The notes beneath the pieces are model-generated. The model saw only the letters and a list, made by a program, of their open reading frames with translations. It had not been told where the DNA came from and searched no databases. 64,000 bases of DNA from Halichoerus grypus. Lineage: Eukaryota; Chordata; Mammalia; Carnivora; Phocidae. The position numbers and the translations under genes are program-made. Position 1 is the first letter of the stretch. Every line of letters begins with the position of its first letter. This document shows positions 32,641 to 43,867 of the stretch, piece after piece. The stretch is from NCBI RefSeq assembly GCF_964656455.1, contig NC_135723.1, forward strand, positions 102,067,283-102,131,282, in the 5' to 3' direction.

Positions 32641-34215
32641 GTGAAATGGTTTCAGGTCTCACTCACGAGGTTTAGAGATCGTTTCCTGTATATTCTTGTG
32701 GCCACATACACGCAGGAGGCCAGGAGAGGCACCGCGGAGAACACCCAGCACACTGGAGGGGGAGGGGCTTCGACGGAACCTCCCAGGTAGGAGAACATTC
32801 CCGGGCTTGCCTCCTGCTGGCCCATCCCAGGGGCCTGACAGTTCAGGTGGGCTCATGCCCTTGTCCACAATGCCAAGAGTGTCTGCCAGGCCGGCGGGGG
32901 CTTCAGGCATTTGTGAGCAGAGGTGAAGGAGGAGACAGATGGATAGGGCTGGAGCCGAAGGAGAAAGAAAAGACCTAGGGAATGGGGCTGTGTCTAAAAT
33001 GAAGAACCGAGAGGCAGAAAGGACAGGGGGAGTAAGGACTGAGAGGGACTGGAATGAGTAGAGCAGGAGGGGAGGTCGTTTTGTTCATTTTAGAACATGC
33101 ATGGAATGAAGGCGGTATATCAAGGGGAAAGGATGGAGAATTTTGGAGGAGATAAAAAAGGATGTGAGAAGTGTTGTTGGGGTTCAGAAGCTAGATTACC
33201 TTTAACAACCTTTGAGAGTTGCCAGGAAGGATTGAAGTTAATTTAATTTACCTCTCTCTATATATATCTGATAGAGCTCCACATGCGTTTTGGCTTCGAT
33301 AGTGAGCCAGGAGTGACTGGTTCTAGGTCCTCCCTGAGAGAAGATTTCTGTCCTGGGAGAGGAGACCCCAGCTGGGGGACGAGCACCACAGCATCCGCAC
33401 GTGCAGGTGAGATCAGAGCAGGTGCCGGGCAAGCTCTGCAGACCTCTCAGGTGTGCTCACACTTCGTCCTTCTCCCCTCCGCCTTCATTTGCCAGAAGCT
33501 GAAGGAAATGTCTTCCTCTTCCTCTCTGGACGGATGCAGGGAGGGTGGCGCTGATGGGCTTGCCCCTCTGCAGAGCCTAGAAGTGGCCACGAGGAGGCAG
33601 TGTTGCCTCTTCTCAGACTCAGGGTGCGAGGCCGGATTCCAGATTATTACAGATAATAGAGGAAAGAAGAGACAAGGGGGCCAGAATACGCAGTAGCGCT
33701 CGTGTGAAGTGTGAGAAATGGGAGGACAGGAAATCAAGGGTTTCTTCAAGCATTCTGGCGTAAGGAAATAGGCTGCTTGCAACCCTGATGAGTTCTGATC
33801 TCGTGTGGTGACCCCGTCAGGCAGATGGAGAACACAGGCTCCCTCGAGAAGCCGCTAGTTAGCTGGTTTACCAGAAAGCACGGGACGCCGGGTGGTCTAG
33901 CGGAGCGAGTTCTGTGAAGGCAGGGCTCCCGCCTCTGTGGCTTTCTCTTAGCCTCCAGGGTGTGTCTGACTTGTAACCGGTTGTGCAACGAGCGTGTTAA
34001 CGCCTCCGACCCTCGCTGGGATGCGGGCTCTGGAGGTACAGAGCCCGGGTTTTCAGACCGGCCCTGCAACCTTAGCGCCTTGGCCAAGCACTGCTTCCGT
34101 CTGGGCCCCAGCTCCCCGGGGGTGAAACACTGCTCACAGGCGTGAGATCCAAGTCTCCTGAATGCCGGGCCCCACTTAGAGATGCACATTTTGAAAGGAA
34201 AAGATGGCCATAAAT
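32641..34215. other. Unique non-coding stretch
   Basis: Mixed composition with GC-richer parts at 32700-32910 and 33840-34140. Overlapping frames on both strands at 33283-33782 and 33746-34189 show no domain. About 33960-34150 may include a worn MIR. No exon supported. Confidence 0.45.
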
Positions 34216-34231
34216 GGGAAATGCAGGTTTC

Positions 34232-34233
34232 TT

Positions 34234-34272
<39 letters not shown>

Positions 34273-34427
34273 TTGACTGTGTGCACACGGAGGTGGGGGA
34301 AGGGGAGAGGGAGAGAAAAAAATCAGGCGTGGAGCCTGACACGGGGCTCGATCTCAGGACCCTGAGATCATGACCTGAGCCGAAATCAAGAGTCCAGTGC
34401 TCCGCCGACTGAGCCACCCAGCGCCCC
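34232..34427 (-). mobile_element. Can-SINE, antisense, with expanded (TTTA)n tail
   Basis: Head complement ends 'ctgagccacccagcgcccc'; an older head variant ('gacctgagccgaaatcaaga') is present. The tail side is a (TTTA)n run of about ten units (34233-34274), longer than the three units in most copies here. The duplication is not clear. Confidence 0.93.
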
Positions 34428-34429
34428 TC

Positions 34430-34999
34430 TTCTTTCATGATTTTAGACCTCATAGGGCAGGGGAAGTGTGACGGCTCACAGCGATTTGCCTGCTGAACCT
34501 CCAGGCTGGATGCAAAGTGACTGGCCAACCTGCTGCTGAATCTGCAACCCGGACGGCTGGCTGCATGCTCAGTCAGGAGACTCGCCCGCCAGCCCCTCAG
34601 AGGGCACAGCTGGCTGCACGTTCAACCTCCCCCGTTCTCCCTGACAGCCCTCAGGTGACCGGAATTCTAGATGGTAGGATTCTTACATGTTCTGTCCATC
34701 CCAGCAGAGCTCTTGTTCAGTCTCCTCTACAAACTCCTGGCCCTGTTTGGGTCTGCAGAGTTGTGTCTTCTGAGTACGCACTCCGTGGTCACCTCTGCGC
34801 GCTTAGTAAAATCCAGGGGGACCTTAGGTCTCTACCTTCCACTCATCTCAGGCTGCTCCTCTCCTTACATCCCCACCACCGGCAGCCATCATCTGACCGT
34901 CCCGTCCACGCCAGAAACACCGCCAAACACCACTGGCCCTCCTCAACTCCACTGCGCTTTCCGTTGTCCGTTGCACTGCCTTAGTGATACAGCGTCTTT
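34430..34999. other. Unique non-coding stretch
   Basis: The 155-codon and 118-codon plus-strand frames (34517-34984 and 34671-35027) overlap in different registers; neither shows a domain. A worn L2 is possible but not demonstrable. Confidence 0.4.
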
Positions 35000-35170
35000 C
35001 TTTTTTTGGTCTGAAATCTCGGAATAGCTTCTAACCTGCCATTTGACCAGCTTCTCTTCTTACTTTTCTAGCTCCTACAATATTCTGTCTGTTCACTAAG
35101 GGCAGGAAATGGCTTTGTACACCTGGCGTCCTTCACTGCGTTGGCCACATAGAACATTCAGGTAAATGTG
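35000..35170 (+). mobile_element. L2 3' end remnant
   Basis: 'ctgtctgttcactaagggca' (counterpart of the 'tagactgtaagctccatgag' block) followed by 'ggaaatggctttgtacacct' and 'ggccacatagaacattcagg'. Diverged. Confidence 0.5.
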
Positions 35171-35339
35171 CAATCACTCCCTAGAGGACTGGCCCCTAGG
35201 CTCTGCAGCTGGGAGTAAGACTGGAGCCCACGGAAACTCTCTCAGCCAGGGATGTTTTTGTTTTGCTCTCTGGAAGATGCATGCAAATACCTACTTTAGG
35301 GAATACAGATATTTTCATAGGCACATACTTCCATAAAAT

Positions 35340-35560
35340 CATCTCTTCAATACATGTGACATTTTAATATATGTAATCTCAGTCTTGTGAGGCCGGCAGA
35401 GCACGTATTACTTTTCTAAGGCTTTAGTTGTAAGATGAGAGAAGATTGAGCCCCAGAGGGATCACATGATTGCCAAGGTCTCGTAGCTGACACGTGGCAG
35501 TACTCGGCAAGAAATAGGATCTTTCGTTTTTGACTGCACTGTCCTTTCTTCATTGTACCT
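35340..35560 (+). mobile_element. MIR-family remnant
   Basis: 'gtaagatgagagaagattga' then 'gccccagagggatcacatga', 'ttgccaaggtctcgtagctg' and 'acacgtggcagtactcggca' follow the order of the MIR/MIR3 3' region (gagaaactgaggc, cccaaggtcacacagctag, gtggcagagc). Confidence 0.68.
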
Positions 35561-36235
35561 CATATCCCATGACTTGTGGACTGAATGATGGATGGGTGTC
35601 TGCTCTTGGATGTTGATAATGTGTATCTCTGACCCCAGCTTCAACAACTGATGGGGCAGAATCCTTTGAATTTGGGCTTGAGAAAGACAGACACTAACTG
35701 GGGTGAAATTAAGTGGTTTAAAATGCATTTCAAGATGCTTCACCTGGAGACACACTACTGACAGGTAAATAAGATGAATATGGAGACACCTCTCTGCCAA
35801 TGAATAACACATTGCTTTTGGGCAAGTAGGTAAATTCAAGGAGATTGTCTTTCCCAGCTACACTTAAAAAGTTTAGTACATGAATAATTGAGCAACTTCC
35901 TGGCACACTCAGTATTTATCTGTAAGCCTGCTCTGGGCAGAAAAAGAGAAAAAACATTTTGAAAACAAGTTTTGCATTAGCCAGGAGTTTATTTGTTTGC
36001 CAGAAGCTTACATAATTACATCTGCAAAGGAACATACTGGTGTGTCTCCTTATTGTCTTGTGGATCTACTGATGTGAAATATATCAGGCAGATCCGAAGG
36101 GAAGGGGTAAAACCCTGGATCTCTGGGCGCACGCGTGCACTGCAGGAGATTGGAAGCGAACTTCCGGAAATCTGTTTGCACATCGATTACGATCCTGTGG
36201 TGTTGGAATCATTTTCGTACTTGCCTTTTCTCTCC
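35561..36235. other. Unique non-coding stretch
   Basis: Open frames at 35462-35839 (minus) and 35993-36388 (plus) lack recognisable domains. No repeat recognised. Confidence 0.45.
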
Positions 36236-36312
36236 AGCCAGGCCAGTGGCCGGTCCCCCGGGGGCACAAAGCTTTACAGGAGTAGATGCTCAATAATTGT
36301 TGAGTGTTTCTT
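36236..36312 (+). mobile_element. L2 3' end remnant
   Basis: 'gagtagatgctcaataattg' then 'ttgagtgtttctta' matches the L2 terminal 'gtaggtgctcaataaatgtt' block. Confidence 0.6.
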
Positions 36313-36654
36313 ATTCCAAGATGTTCACAATGTCATCTTTGTGAAATTTAAGTTCGGGCTTGTAAGGAGGTGCAGAGTTTACATCTGATCTCCTGCCATC
36401 CAGTGGTGGAAGGAGATCCCATCCAGAGAAAGCTAGGACTGCCTGATTGTGGTCATTCTTTAGGTGCTTCTTGGGTCTGAAGAAGAGCTAAGGTTGAACG
36501 TGTGTGCAGAGGAGAGCGGCCGCTGGTCACATTAACCCAAGGATGAGACTGTAGGGACGTCAGCGTTGGGGGTCTCGGAAATGAACTCTGTATCTGTTAT
36601 AACACATATTATCAACAGTGCCTTGTTTAGACCTGGAGGTCTCACTGATCTTGC
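36313..36654. other. Unique non-coding stretch
   Basis: Nothing recognised. Confidence 0.4.
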
Positions 36655-36830
36655 ATTCATTTCTTCGTTCACCGAGTTAATGATTTCCGAACTCCTTCCA
36701 CATGGCGGCAGTGCGCTAGGTGAGGGAATATAGCAGGGAAGAAGAGACGAGCGCGTCTGCCCTGGTGGGGCTCACGCTCTGGGGGAAGGCGGCCAGTAAA
36801 CCCCACCAGCAGCATGCAGTGTAGCCTGAC
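36655..36830 (+). mobile_element. Ancient L2/MIR-like remnant
   Basis: Starts 'tcatttcttcgttcaccgag' and continues with 'ctccttccacatggcggcag', 'gcgctaggtgagggaatata' and 'ctgccctggtggggctcacg'. This is the worn order of a common mammalian repeat (ctactatgtgccaggcactg, tgctaggcgctggggataca, ccctgccctcgtggagctta). The family name is uncertain. Confidence 0.5.
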
Positions 36831-38865
36831 TGCAGACTGGACTGAGACCTGCCCTGAGATGCAGCCCATTTCCCACTGGCCCGGGATCGTGCAGTTCCTT
36901 TCTAGGGCAGAGGTTGAATTTAAGCCTTCTGGGATGACATTCCTCCCAGGGGGAACCAGCACAGTCTCTGCATTTATTTAAACATTGTTTAGAAAAAAAC
37001 AAACTGCTTCATTTTAAATAGCTTTAAGCAAATATAGCTTAGTTTTTTATTTTTTGTTTTGTTTTGTTTTGTTTTTATCGGAGGTGTTAAAGTACAGATC
37101 TGGTGCTAACTCAGGGCTTTGCCAGGCAAATTGCCGCTAAGAGGGTTGGACGGGAGACTGTGGTTATCACACGCTTTCTCTTCCTCTCATTCCCTCTCTC
37201 TCTCTCTCCCCTGCATGCTGTCTCAGAGCTCCCATTGAAAAAGTCAGTGCTTCCTTGGCTCTCTTTTCTTGGTCCAGGCATTTCCTCTAATTAGGCAAAC
37301 GTGGGTGTGTTTGGCTTTTTCCTTTAGTCTGAATTTAGGTTTCTGATAAGTGTGACAGATGAAGAGACAGAATAGAAGGCAAATTAGCAGGCTTTCCTAT
37401 CAATTATACTTCCTAAAAAATAGATATATTTGTGATTATTCTTCATCCCTGCCACGCTCCTCCATTCTGTACCCTCTTGGTCTTCTCTGCGTGCATGTAC
37501 GGTGTGTGCACTGGCTTGCCCTGGGAAGCTGTACAATTTGCTTCAGACAAAGGCATGGCCGGGAGAGATAGGGGATGGGGGTTTGTTCTGCTGTTCCCCC
37601 AGCCTTTGGCCCCTGGTTCTGGTAGTGGCTCTTCCCTCTACAAGTTCAGCTCTGGTGGGTGGCCCCCAGCTCTCCCAGGATGCACTGTTTCTTCTTCTTG
37701 GCCCTTTGGGTCTGGGAATGGTAACCCCTCCTTTGCTGCTGGTCCCCCAGGTGTTTCAGCTTTCTCTGGGAGGATGAGGAGGAGGGAGTGTGAGAAACTG
37801 TACTCGTCTTCTACTTGTAATGACCTCCACCCTCTGCAGGAATGCATGAGTGTGGAGTATGGGGGGAGTGGGGTGTCCTGGTGACATCGGAGCAGGTGTG
37901 GGAGTGTGGGGGAGGGCAGCGCCAAGGAAGAGTAGGAGGTCACCCCTATGTCACCTGAACTCACAGCCTGCTATTAAGGCAATTTTCCAAAGCTTCTATT
38001 TCTGTCCTAGAGAATGCCGTTTACTCTCCTTTCTACTTACTGAACAGGAGCAGAGAAAGTCCTCTCCCTGCCTGTGCAGAAGCCTCTTATTAAGAAAAGA
38101 ATAATCTGAAGGAAGTGATTTTCACTTTTCTGATTAAAAAAAGCATCAAGGTACAATTTGGGTTATCTATAATTCTAAATCTACAATTTAGAAAAGAGAA
38201 ATCTGGACCTTTTCTTGAGTTAATGCTTTGCCTTTTAAAATGCAGAGTTTGAGTTAATTCTAAGATTTAAGTGATTGTGGCCCTAACTCCAGCCAGGAAG
38301 GTGAGCTCCTGCTCGCATTTCAAAGTGAAGTTCTGATGCATCTACTAGCTTTTAGAGGGTGAGAATAGAGTTTATGAAGAATATTTGAAAGCAGGAGAGT
38401 GATTGCTTTGCAAACCTTTACTCCCCTTCTAGGTCATCCTCTTACCTGGTCTCTCCCATCCCGGCACTGAGGATGGGAAGGGCGGATGGGGAGGGAGGAG
38501 GGACGGGGAGCAGGGGCCCAGGCACCAACCACATGAATTCAGAATTGACTCTGAGCTGTTCAGCCTGAGTGGAGGTGACTTTGACAGGGAAGGGGGTAAG
38601 GAGGATGCGGGCGGGAGGGATGCAGGAGGACAGGAGGGTTGTTTGGAGGGAACATCATCACTTCGAAGGCAGACATAGTAGTCTTACCCAGTCCTTGGAT
38701 TCCACGTTGGCCTGAAAGAGGTTTGTCGCATCTCTAGAAGTCTTGTGCTCATGCAGGATGCTCCATAGCTTTGACGTGTTGACATTCATCATCCCCGTGG
38801 CTCCGTGGGGTGGGAGTGGGGCTGGCCTCGAAGATCCAGCCCCTGCATGACAGAGGACAGTAGGG
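36831..38865. other. Unique non-coding stretch
   Basis: No gene recognised. It contains a (GTTTT)n run at about 37055-37078, a (TC)n run at 37194-37208 and a purine-rich segment at 38465-38650. The plus-strand frames at 37432-37884 and 37502-37777 overlap in different registers and lack domains. Confidence 0.45.
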
Positions 38866-39075
38866 AGTTGATGAGCATCTACTTGGGTCCCAGAAATTAT
38901 CCTAGAAAATTGGTGTGCACTTAAACTCTTATCTAATATTATGTGAATTGTATTATGCATCCCATTTTGCAGAGGAGAAAATCGAGGCTCATAAGTAACT
39001 TGGCCTAAGTCTCTTGATTGGCACGTGTCAGAACGAGAATTTGAATTCCATCCTGGCTGATTCTCAAGTTGCTGC
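38866..39075 (+). mobile_element. MIR SINE remnant
   Basis: 'aaactcttatctaatattat', 'catcccattttgcagaggag', 'aaaatcgaggctcataagta', 'acttggcctaagtctcttga' and 'acgagaatttgaattccatc' are in MIR order. Confidence 0.75.
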
Positions 39076-40183
39076 TGTGTTCAGAGCCTCTGGGAGAACC
39101 CTGAGCCTTGGCAGGGACAGGGGGCCCCTGGGCAGGGGCGGGAGGGAGGCTGTCTTTTGCCCCCTGCCCCCCACCTCCCCAAGCTCCACCACTTTGGATT
39201 TGGAACCACCAATGAGTGACGTGGGACAGCCTGGTGACTCACTGCAGACAAGCTGGGTGTGGCCACAAAGAGACCAAGGGACACCTTTCTTTAGTGAGAT
39301 GGCTGGGATGTAGGATCAGTTAGTCATGCTCTGGTTCTTTGCCGTGGAGTCAAGGATCCGCCCGTGCTTGTTAGTGGAAGATGAGCCAAGGGCAAAGAGG
39401 GTGGGAGCGTGGCCCCCTCCACAAGGGCCGTCCAGCAGTGGCTCCGGTCAATGGGACTCCAAGCCCCGCAGTGACTGGGGTAAAAATAGCGGTGCCTTGG
39501 ATACCCGAGGAAATCAGAGATGCCCTTGTGGCTTGGACTGGAAGTCCTCCAGACAGGAGAGGGCTGCAGCTGGGGGCTGGGGGTTGCTGCCCGCGCCTCT
39601 TCCCAGAAATGTCAGGTGCTTTGGGTTTGGAAGGGCTTTTCTGATCTATTTATCTTCATGAAATAGGTGGTATTCCCCCCTCCCCCGTTTGACAAATGTG
39701 GAAACAGAGCAGAATTATTACGTGTTTTTTATGAGAAATAGCAAAACGGAGGCCAGATCTCTGGTGTCCTCATTCTTAGCCAGTTTCTGTGTACCGTCAT
39801 CATCCTCATGTTGGAAAGGAGAGCTTTCCGGAAGACTGTTGGGCTGCACTGACGCTCAGCGGGTGCCAGAGTTCGAGAGCAGGAGGACTAGGGTGAGGAC
39901 CAGAGGAGAACGTGGCCCCAGGGCAGGGCTGTCTGCTGCTGAAGTCCGCTCCCTCCAGGGGAGATACCTGGTCAGTGCCCGCTGCGGCTGCACGCGGGGG
40001 AGTGGCCCTCATGGCACTTAGGGCACCAGCTAGACAGTTTAGGACACTGGTAAATGTCCCGGAGAAAATTAATTGTGGTGACAGACTATGGAGGTGGGAC
40101 CAGGTGGGTTTGACAGGATAGTTCAGGAAGGCGTTTCTGAGGATGTGAATTTGGAACCAAGACCAGCATGTAGGGGCCGGGGC
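39076..40183. other. Unique, locally GC-rich non-coding stretch
   Basis: A worn MIR-like piece may lie at 39640-39720 ('tttgacaaatgtggaaacag'). Frames at 39014-39313, 39326-39661 and 39689-40021 show no domain. No exon supported. Confidence 0.45.
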
Positions 40184-40686
40184 TGGGCAGGTGGGTGGGC
40201 AGGTGGGTGGGCAGGTGGGTGGGTGGGTGGGCAGGTGGATGGGCAGGTGGGCGGGTGATTGGGCAGTGGGTGGGCGGGTGGGCAGTAGTTGGGCAGGTGG
40301 GTGGGCAGGTGGGCGCATGGATGGGCAGGTGGGCAGTGGGTGGGCAGGTGGGCAGTGGGAGGGCAGGTGGATGGGCAGGTAGATGGGCAGGTGGGCAGTG
40401 GGTGGGCAGGTGGGCAGGTAGGTGGGCTGGTGGGTGGGCAGGTGGGCGCATGGATGGGCAGGTGGGCAGTGGGTGGGCAGGTGGGCAGTGGGAGGGCAGG
40501 TGGATGGGCAGGTAGATGGGCAGGTGGGCAGTGGGTGGGCAGGTGGGCAGGTAGGTGGGCTGGTGGGTGGGCAGGTGGGCGCATGGATGGGCAGGTGGGC
40601 AGTGGGTGGGCAGGTGGGCAGGTAGGTGGGCTGGTGGGTGGGCAGGTGGGCAGTGGGTGGGTGGGCGGGTGGGCAGGTGGGCAGGG
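40184..40686. repeat. G-rich minisatellite with 133-bp higher-order unit
   Basis: Built from GGGCAGGTGGGT-like 8-12-mers. A larger block, recognisable by 'gggcgcatggatgggcaggt', starts near 40311, 40444 and 40577, an exact 133-bp spacing; the first two are near-identical and the third is shortened. The left 130 bp is looser. Because stops are rare in it, long frames stay open on both strands (W/G/Q-rich on plus, P/H/T-rich on minus); these are artefacts. Confidence 0.95.
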
Positions 40687-40799
40687 TTTCTTCAGGGGAG
40701 CACAGGCACCAGGCCTGGTGGGATACGGACCCGCTTGGGCTCAGAGCTCATGCTTTTTCAGCCAGGACTCAGGAAAACACAGAAAAGTAGAGAAGGCAA

Positions 40800-41110
40800 C
40801 CACTGTTAATTACAGTTAATTTTATATTAAAAAAAAGAAACCTGTAGAAATACTGGGAAGGAAATACATGAAAATAGTAAAGTGGGGCAAAAATTATTAT
40901 ACCAGTCATTTCATGGCTGCATAATAGTCCATAGAATTGATGAATCACAGTTTATAAAACATGCACCCTACTGTTGAATGCTTAAATTATCTCCAAGTCT
41001 CCCATTATTAAAAAAATATATTTAGTAATTACACAGCTCTGTGCATCCCCACCCCCGGCAGTGTTCTCAGACACTCAGGAGGGTTTCTCAGAAAATGCCA
41101 CTATGGAATG
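40800..41110 (-). mobile_element. L1M fragment, antisense (worn)
   Basis: 'cattttcatggctgcataat'-like text ('ttcatggctgcataatagtc'), 'catagaattgatgaatcaca', 'gttgaatgcttaaattatct' and 'acacagctctgtgcatcccc' resemble a reversed L1 3'-ORF2 region. Weak. Confidence 0.5.
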
Positions 41111-41140
41111 AAAAAGTATAAATGTTTTTAGAACTCTTGA

Positions 41141-41337
41141 GGGCGCCTGGATGGCTCAGTCATTATGCGTCCACTTTCGGCTCAGGTCATGATCCCGGGG
41201 TCCTGAGATTGAGCCCCGCATCGGGCTCCCTGCTCAGGGGGGAGCCTGCTTCTCCCTCTGCCGCTCCCCCTGCTTGTGCTCACCCGTTCTCTCTCTCTGT
41301 CAAATAAAAAATTTTTTTAAAATCTTAAAAAAAATAA
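41141..41337 (+). mobile_element. Can-SINE
   Basis: Head 'gggcgcctggatggctcagt', B-box-like 'gagattgagcccc', CT-rich middle, 'caaataaaaaat' then A-rich tail. Short duplication aactcttga/aactcttaa at 41132-41140 and 41338-41346. Confidence 0.95.
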
Positions 41338-41346
41338 AACTCTTAA

Positions 41347-42836
41347 TACTTATTGCCAAAGCACGTGCTGTTTATGTGAGGGCTGCTGCTGATTTGTGAG
41401 GCGGACCCTGCCCCTGGCTGTGGCCAGCGCAGGGGGGCAGGGGGGTGACGGCGGCACTGCCCCGGGAGACGAGAAGCGGAGGGATGGGGGTCGAGGCCTG
41501 CAGGGGAGCGGCAGGAAGCCCAGCTGGACATCGAGACCCCTGGCCAGAGGCCCTGGAAGGCCGGATCCTTCAGCCTGAGACTGTGCCCCGTGGAAGCATC
41601 TGGACCCCAGTCCTGAATGCCTCTGCCTGCAAAGCTGAGCGAAGGTCACTGTGTCTTGGAAATACTTGGCCAAATATGTGGAAGCGACCATTCACGTGGA
41701 CAGAGTCTTCCTGAGGGTGGAGTCCGTGCTTTATATTCATTTGTGTGTTTGCTGTACCTTTTATGGTGCTCCTTGAATCTTGACTGACTGGGTGCAGTTT
41801 GCCGTCTGGGATCAGGGGGATTCCCTAACTCCGCTAGAGCGCCCCCGGTGGTTGTTCGCAACCTCTCTGAGCTCTGGTTTTTCGTCTGAAATGGAGAAAA
41901 CAGCCCCCATCTCATGCAGTTTCACGGCAGCCCTGACAGATGAGCACTGACAAGGGGTCTTTTGACCTTGTTAACGCTGTTGAAATGCTCCTTATCTTTC
42001 CACCATGGATTGTCGTCTTTGGCCGACGCCCTGCACCTGCGCCTCGTGGGGCTCAGTGGGCCTTCCTCGCTACTCTGTGTCGCTACTATGGTCCCTTTTA
42101 TTTGGGCGACAAGCTGGGGATGGGGGATCATGAGGCACACAACACCATTTCTGTGCTTGAGAAGAACAACACAGTTGTTCTGTTACGTGTTACGTGTTCT
42201 TTACTCATAACTCAAGGCAGAGAAATGCCGCAGATGGGAGGTGACACGTCCTGCCTCGTCTGACAGGGGAATCGTGTTAACCTGTGTAGGGCCTGCTTCT
42301 GCCACCCCCTTCCAGAAGGGGGGCCTCATCTTTATAGACGCGGGGACACAATACATTGTATACCCAAATATTTGCTGAATATAGGAGTTCTGAGGAATGG
42401 AAGAAGATGAGACTGCACTCCACCGGATAGTCCTAGAGAAAGTGGAATTTTCACAGGATCTTGAAGCAGAGCGGGCTTTTAATGCGTACCGAGGCACCAC
42501 ATTGAGACCTTGGTAGGCTCGATTAACATTAAAATCAGCACTCTGGCTGATGGGAAATCTGCTCGCTGCTATCCCGAAAGAGCAGGAACGGTTCCTGAAA
42601 ACTACGAAAAGTAATCCCTACCCCGTCCCACCCATGGATGTAAGTTTACCCTCAAAGCCGTTACTGCCGTGATTTGGCCTTCGGATTGTGGATCATGTGG
42701 TGTGGGTTAGAAGACTCACGCACTGTGTGATTTGGAGTTTTGTGTCTCAGTTGCTTTATCTGCAAAAAAAAAGTGTACTAATCAAAATCCCTAGCCTCCC
42801 AGGAAATCTGTGAAAATACAAATGTGGGCATGTCAC
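41347..42836. other. Unique non-coding stretch, GC-rich at the start
   Basis: 41390-41640 is GC-rich with CpGs and opens overlapping frames on both strands, none with a domain. 41862-41960 is a worn MIR ('gtctgaaatggagaaaacag'). No exon supported. Confidence 0.45.
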
Positions 42837-43527
42837 TCCTTTTCTTCAACCACCACGTCACTTTTATTGTGCATTAGAGCTCATCAGCTTCCACGTATAA
42901 TTTGATGAATCTTGACACGTGCATTCGCTGGGGTCACTGCCACCACAGTGATCACATAGAGCATGTTGATACTCCATAAGTGTCCTTTCGTATGCAGTCC
43001 GTTCCCTCCCCTCACCACCAGGTCCTGGCAGCCCCTGCTATTCATCACAGTTGAAACATTGTCTAGGATGTTTTAATGGTGAAATCATAGCTATTGTTAA
43101 TTCCTTTTCTTTGCTGAGTAGTATTCCATTTAGTGATTATGTAACCTGCTGTTTGTTCATTGACCAGTTCATGAACGCTGGAATGTTTCCAGGATTCCGC
43201 CATAATGAATGAAACTGAGATGAGGATTGGCATGCAAGTCTTTACTTAGTGATATGTTTCCCTTTCCCCTGGGTAATACCCAGGAGTGTGGTTGCTGGAC
43301 CAGCAGCAAGTGTTTGTTTGACGTCATACAAAGTTGCCAGATGGTTTTCCCTAGGAAGCTGTGTAATTTTGTGATCTCACCAACAATGAGCAAGGGTTTC
43401 AGTTACTCTGCATCCATGTCTTCTCGATTTACCTTTGGTAGGTTGAGCATGCAACAAATTTGCCTATTTTACCTAAGTTTTTGAGTTTGTTTTATTAACT
43501 GTTTATAATATTCCCTTATATCCTTTT
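42837..43527 (-). mobile_element. L1M ORF2/3' fragment, antisense
   Basis: Reversed landmarks: 'tttgatgaatcttgacacgt', 'ccctcaccaccaggtcctgg', 'gctgagtagtattccattta', 'gaacgctggaatgtttccag', 'gtaatacccaggagtgtggt', 'cagatggttttccctaggaa' and 'caccaacaatgagcaagggt'. Continues beyond the SINE at 43739. Confidence 0.87.
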
Positions 43528-43544
43528 AAAGAATGTAGGATGTA

Positions 43545-43721
43545 GAGACACCTGGGTGGTGCGGTAGTTAAGCATCCGACTCTTGGTTTTGGCTTGGGTT
43601 GTGATCTCAGGGTCCTGAGATTGAGCCCCAAGTTGGGCTCCGCACTCGACATAAGTCTGCTTCTCCCTCTCCCTCTCTCTCATAAATAAATAACAAATAA
43701 ATTAATAAAAATTCTTAAAAA
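43545..43721 (+). mobile_element. Can-SINE, older variant
   Basis: Head 'acacctgggtggtgcggtag' with 'gatctcagggtcctgaga' and 'ttgagccccaagttgg', short CT middle and an irregular AT-rich tail. Perfect 17-bp duplication aaagaatgtaggatgta at 43528-43544 and 43722-43738, surprisingly clean for an older head variant. Confidence 0.95.
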
Positions 43722-43738
43722 AAAGAATGTAGGATGTA

Positions 43739-43850
43739 TAGTGAGAATTTCTCCTTTATTCTTGAACAATTTGGCAGATTGTTTCTCCTTCCCTTTTCCT
43801 GAACAAAGTCTTTCCTGAACAGAGTTTTACTAAATGTATTTCTCTGTTGT
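43739..43850 (-). mobile_element. L1M fragment, antisense, between SINE and L1
   Basis: T-rich continuation of the 42837 fragment ('gaatttctcctttattcttg', 'cagagttttactaaatgtat'). Confidence 0.65.
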
Positions 43851-43867
43851 AAAAGTTAGCTTTTGGT

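Noticed and set aside
34517..35027. Two overlapping plus-strand frames of 155 and 118 codons
   Set aside because: Different registers over the same DNA, no recognisable domain, partly over an L2 remnant.
40086..40819. Long frames on both strands (W/G/Q-rich on plus, P/H/T-rich on minus)
   Set aside because: They exist because the GGGCAGGT-type minisatellite has almost no stop codons in any frame. Overlapping frames repeat every 133 bp.
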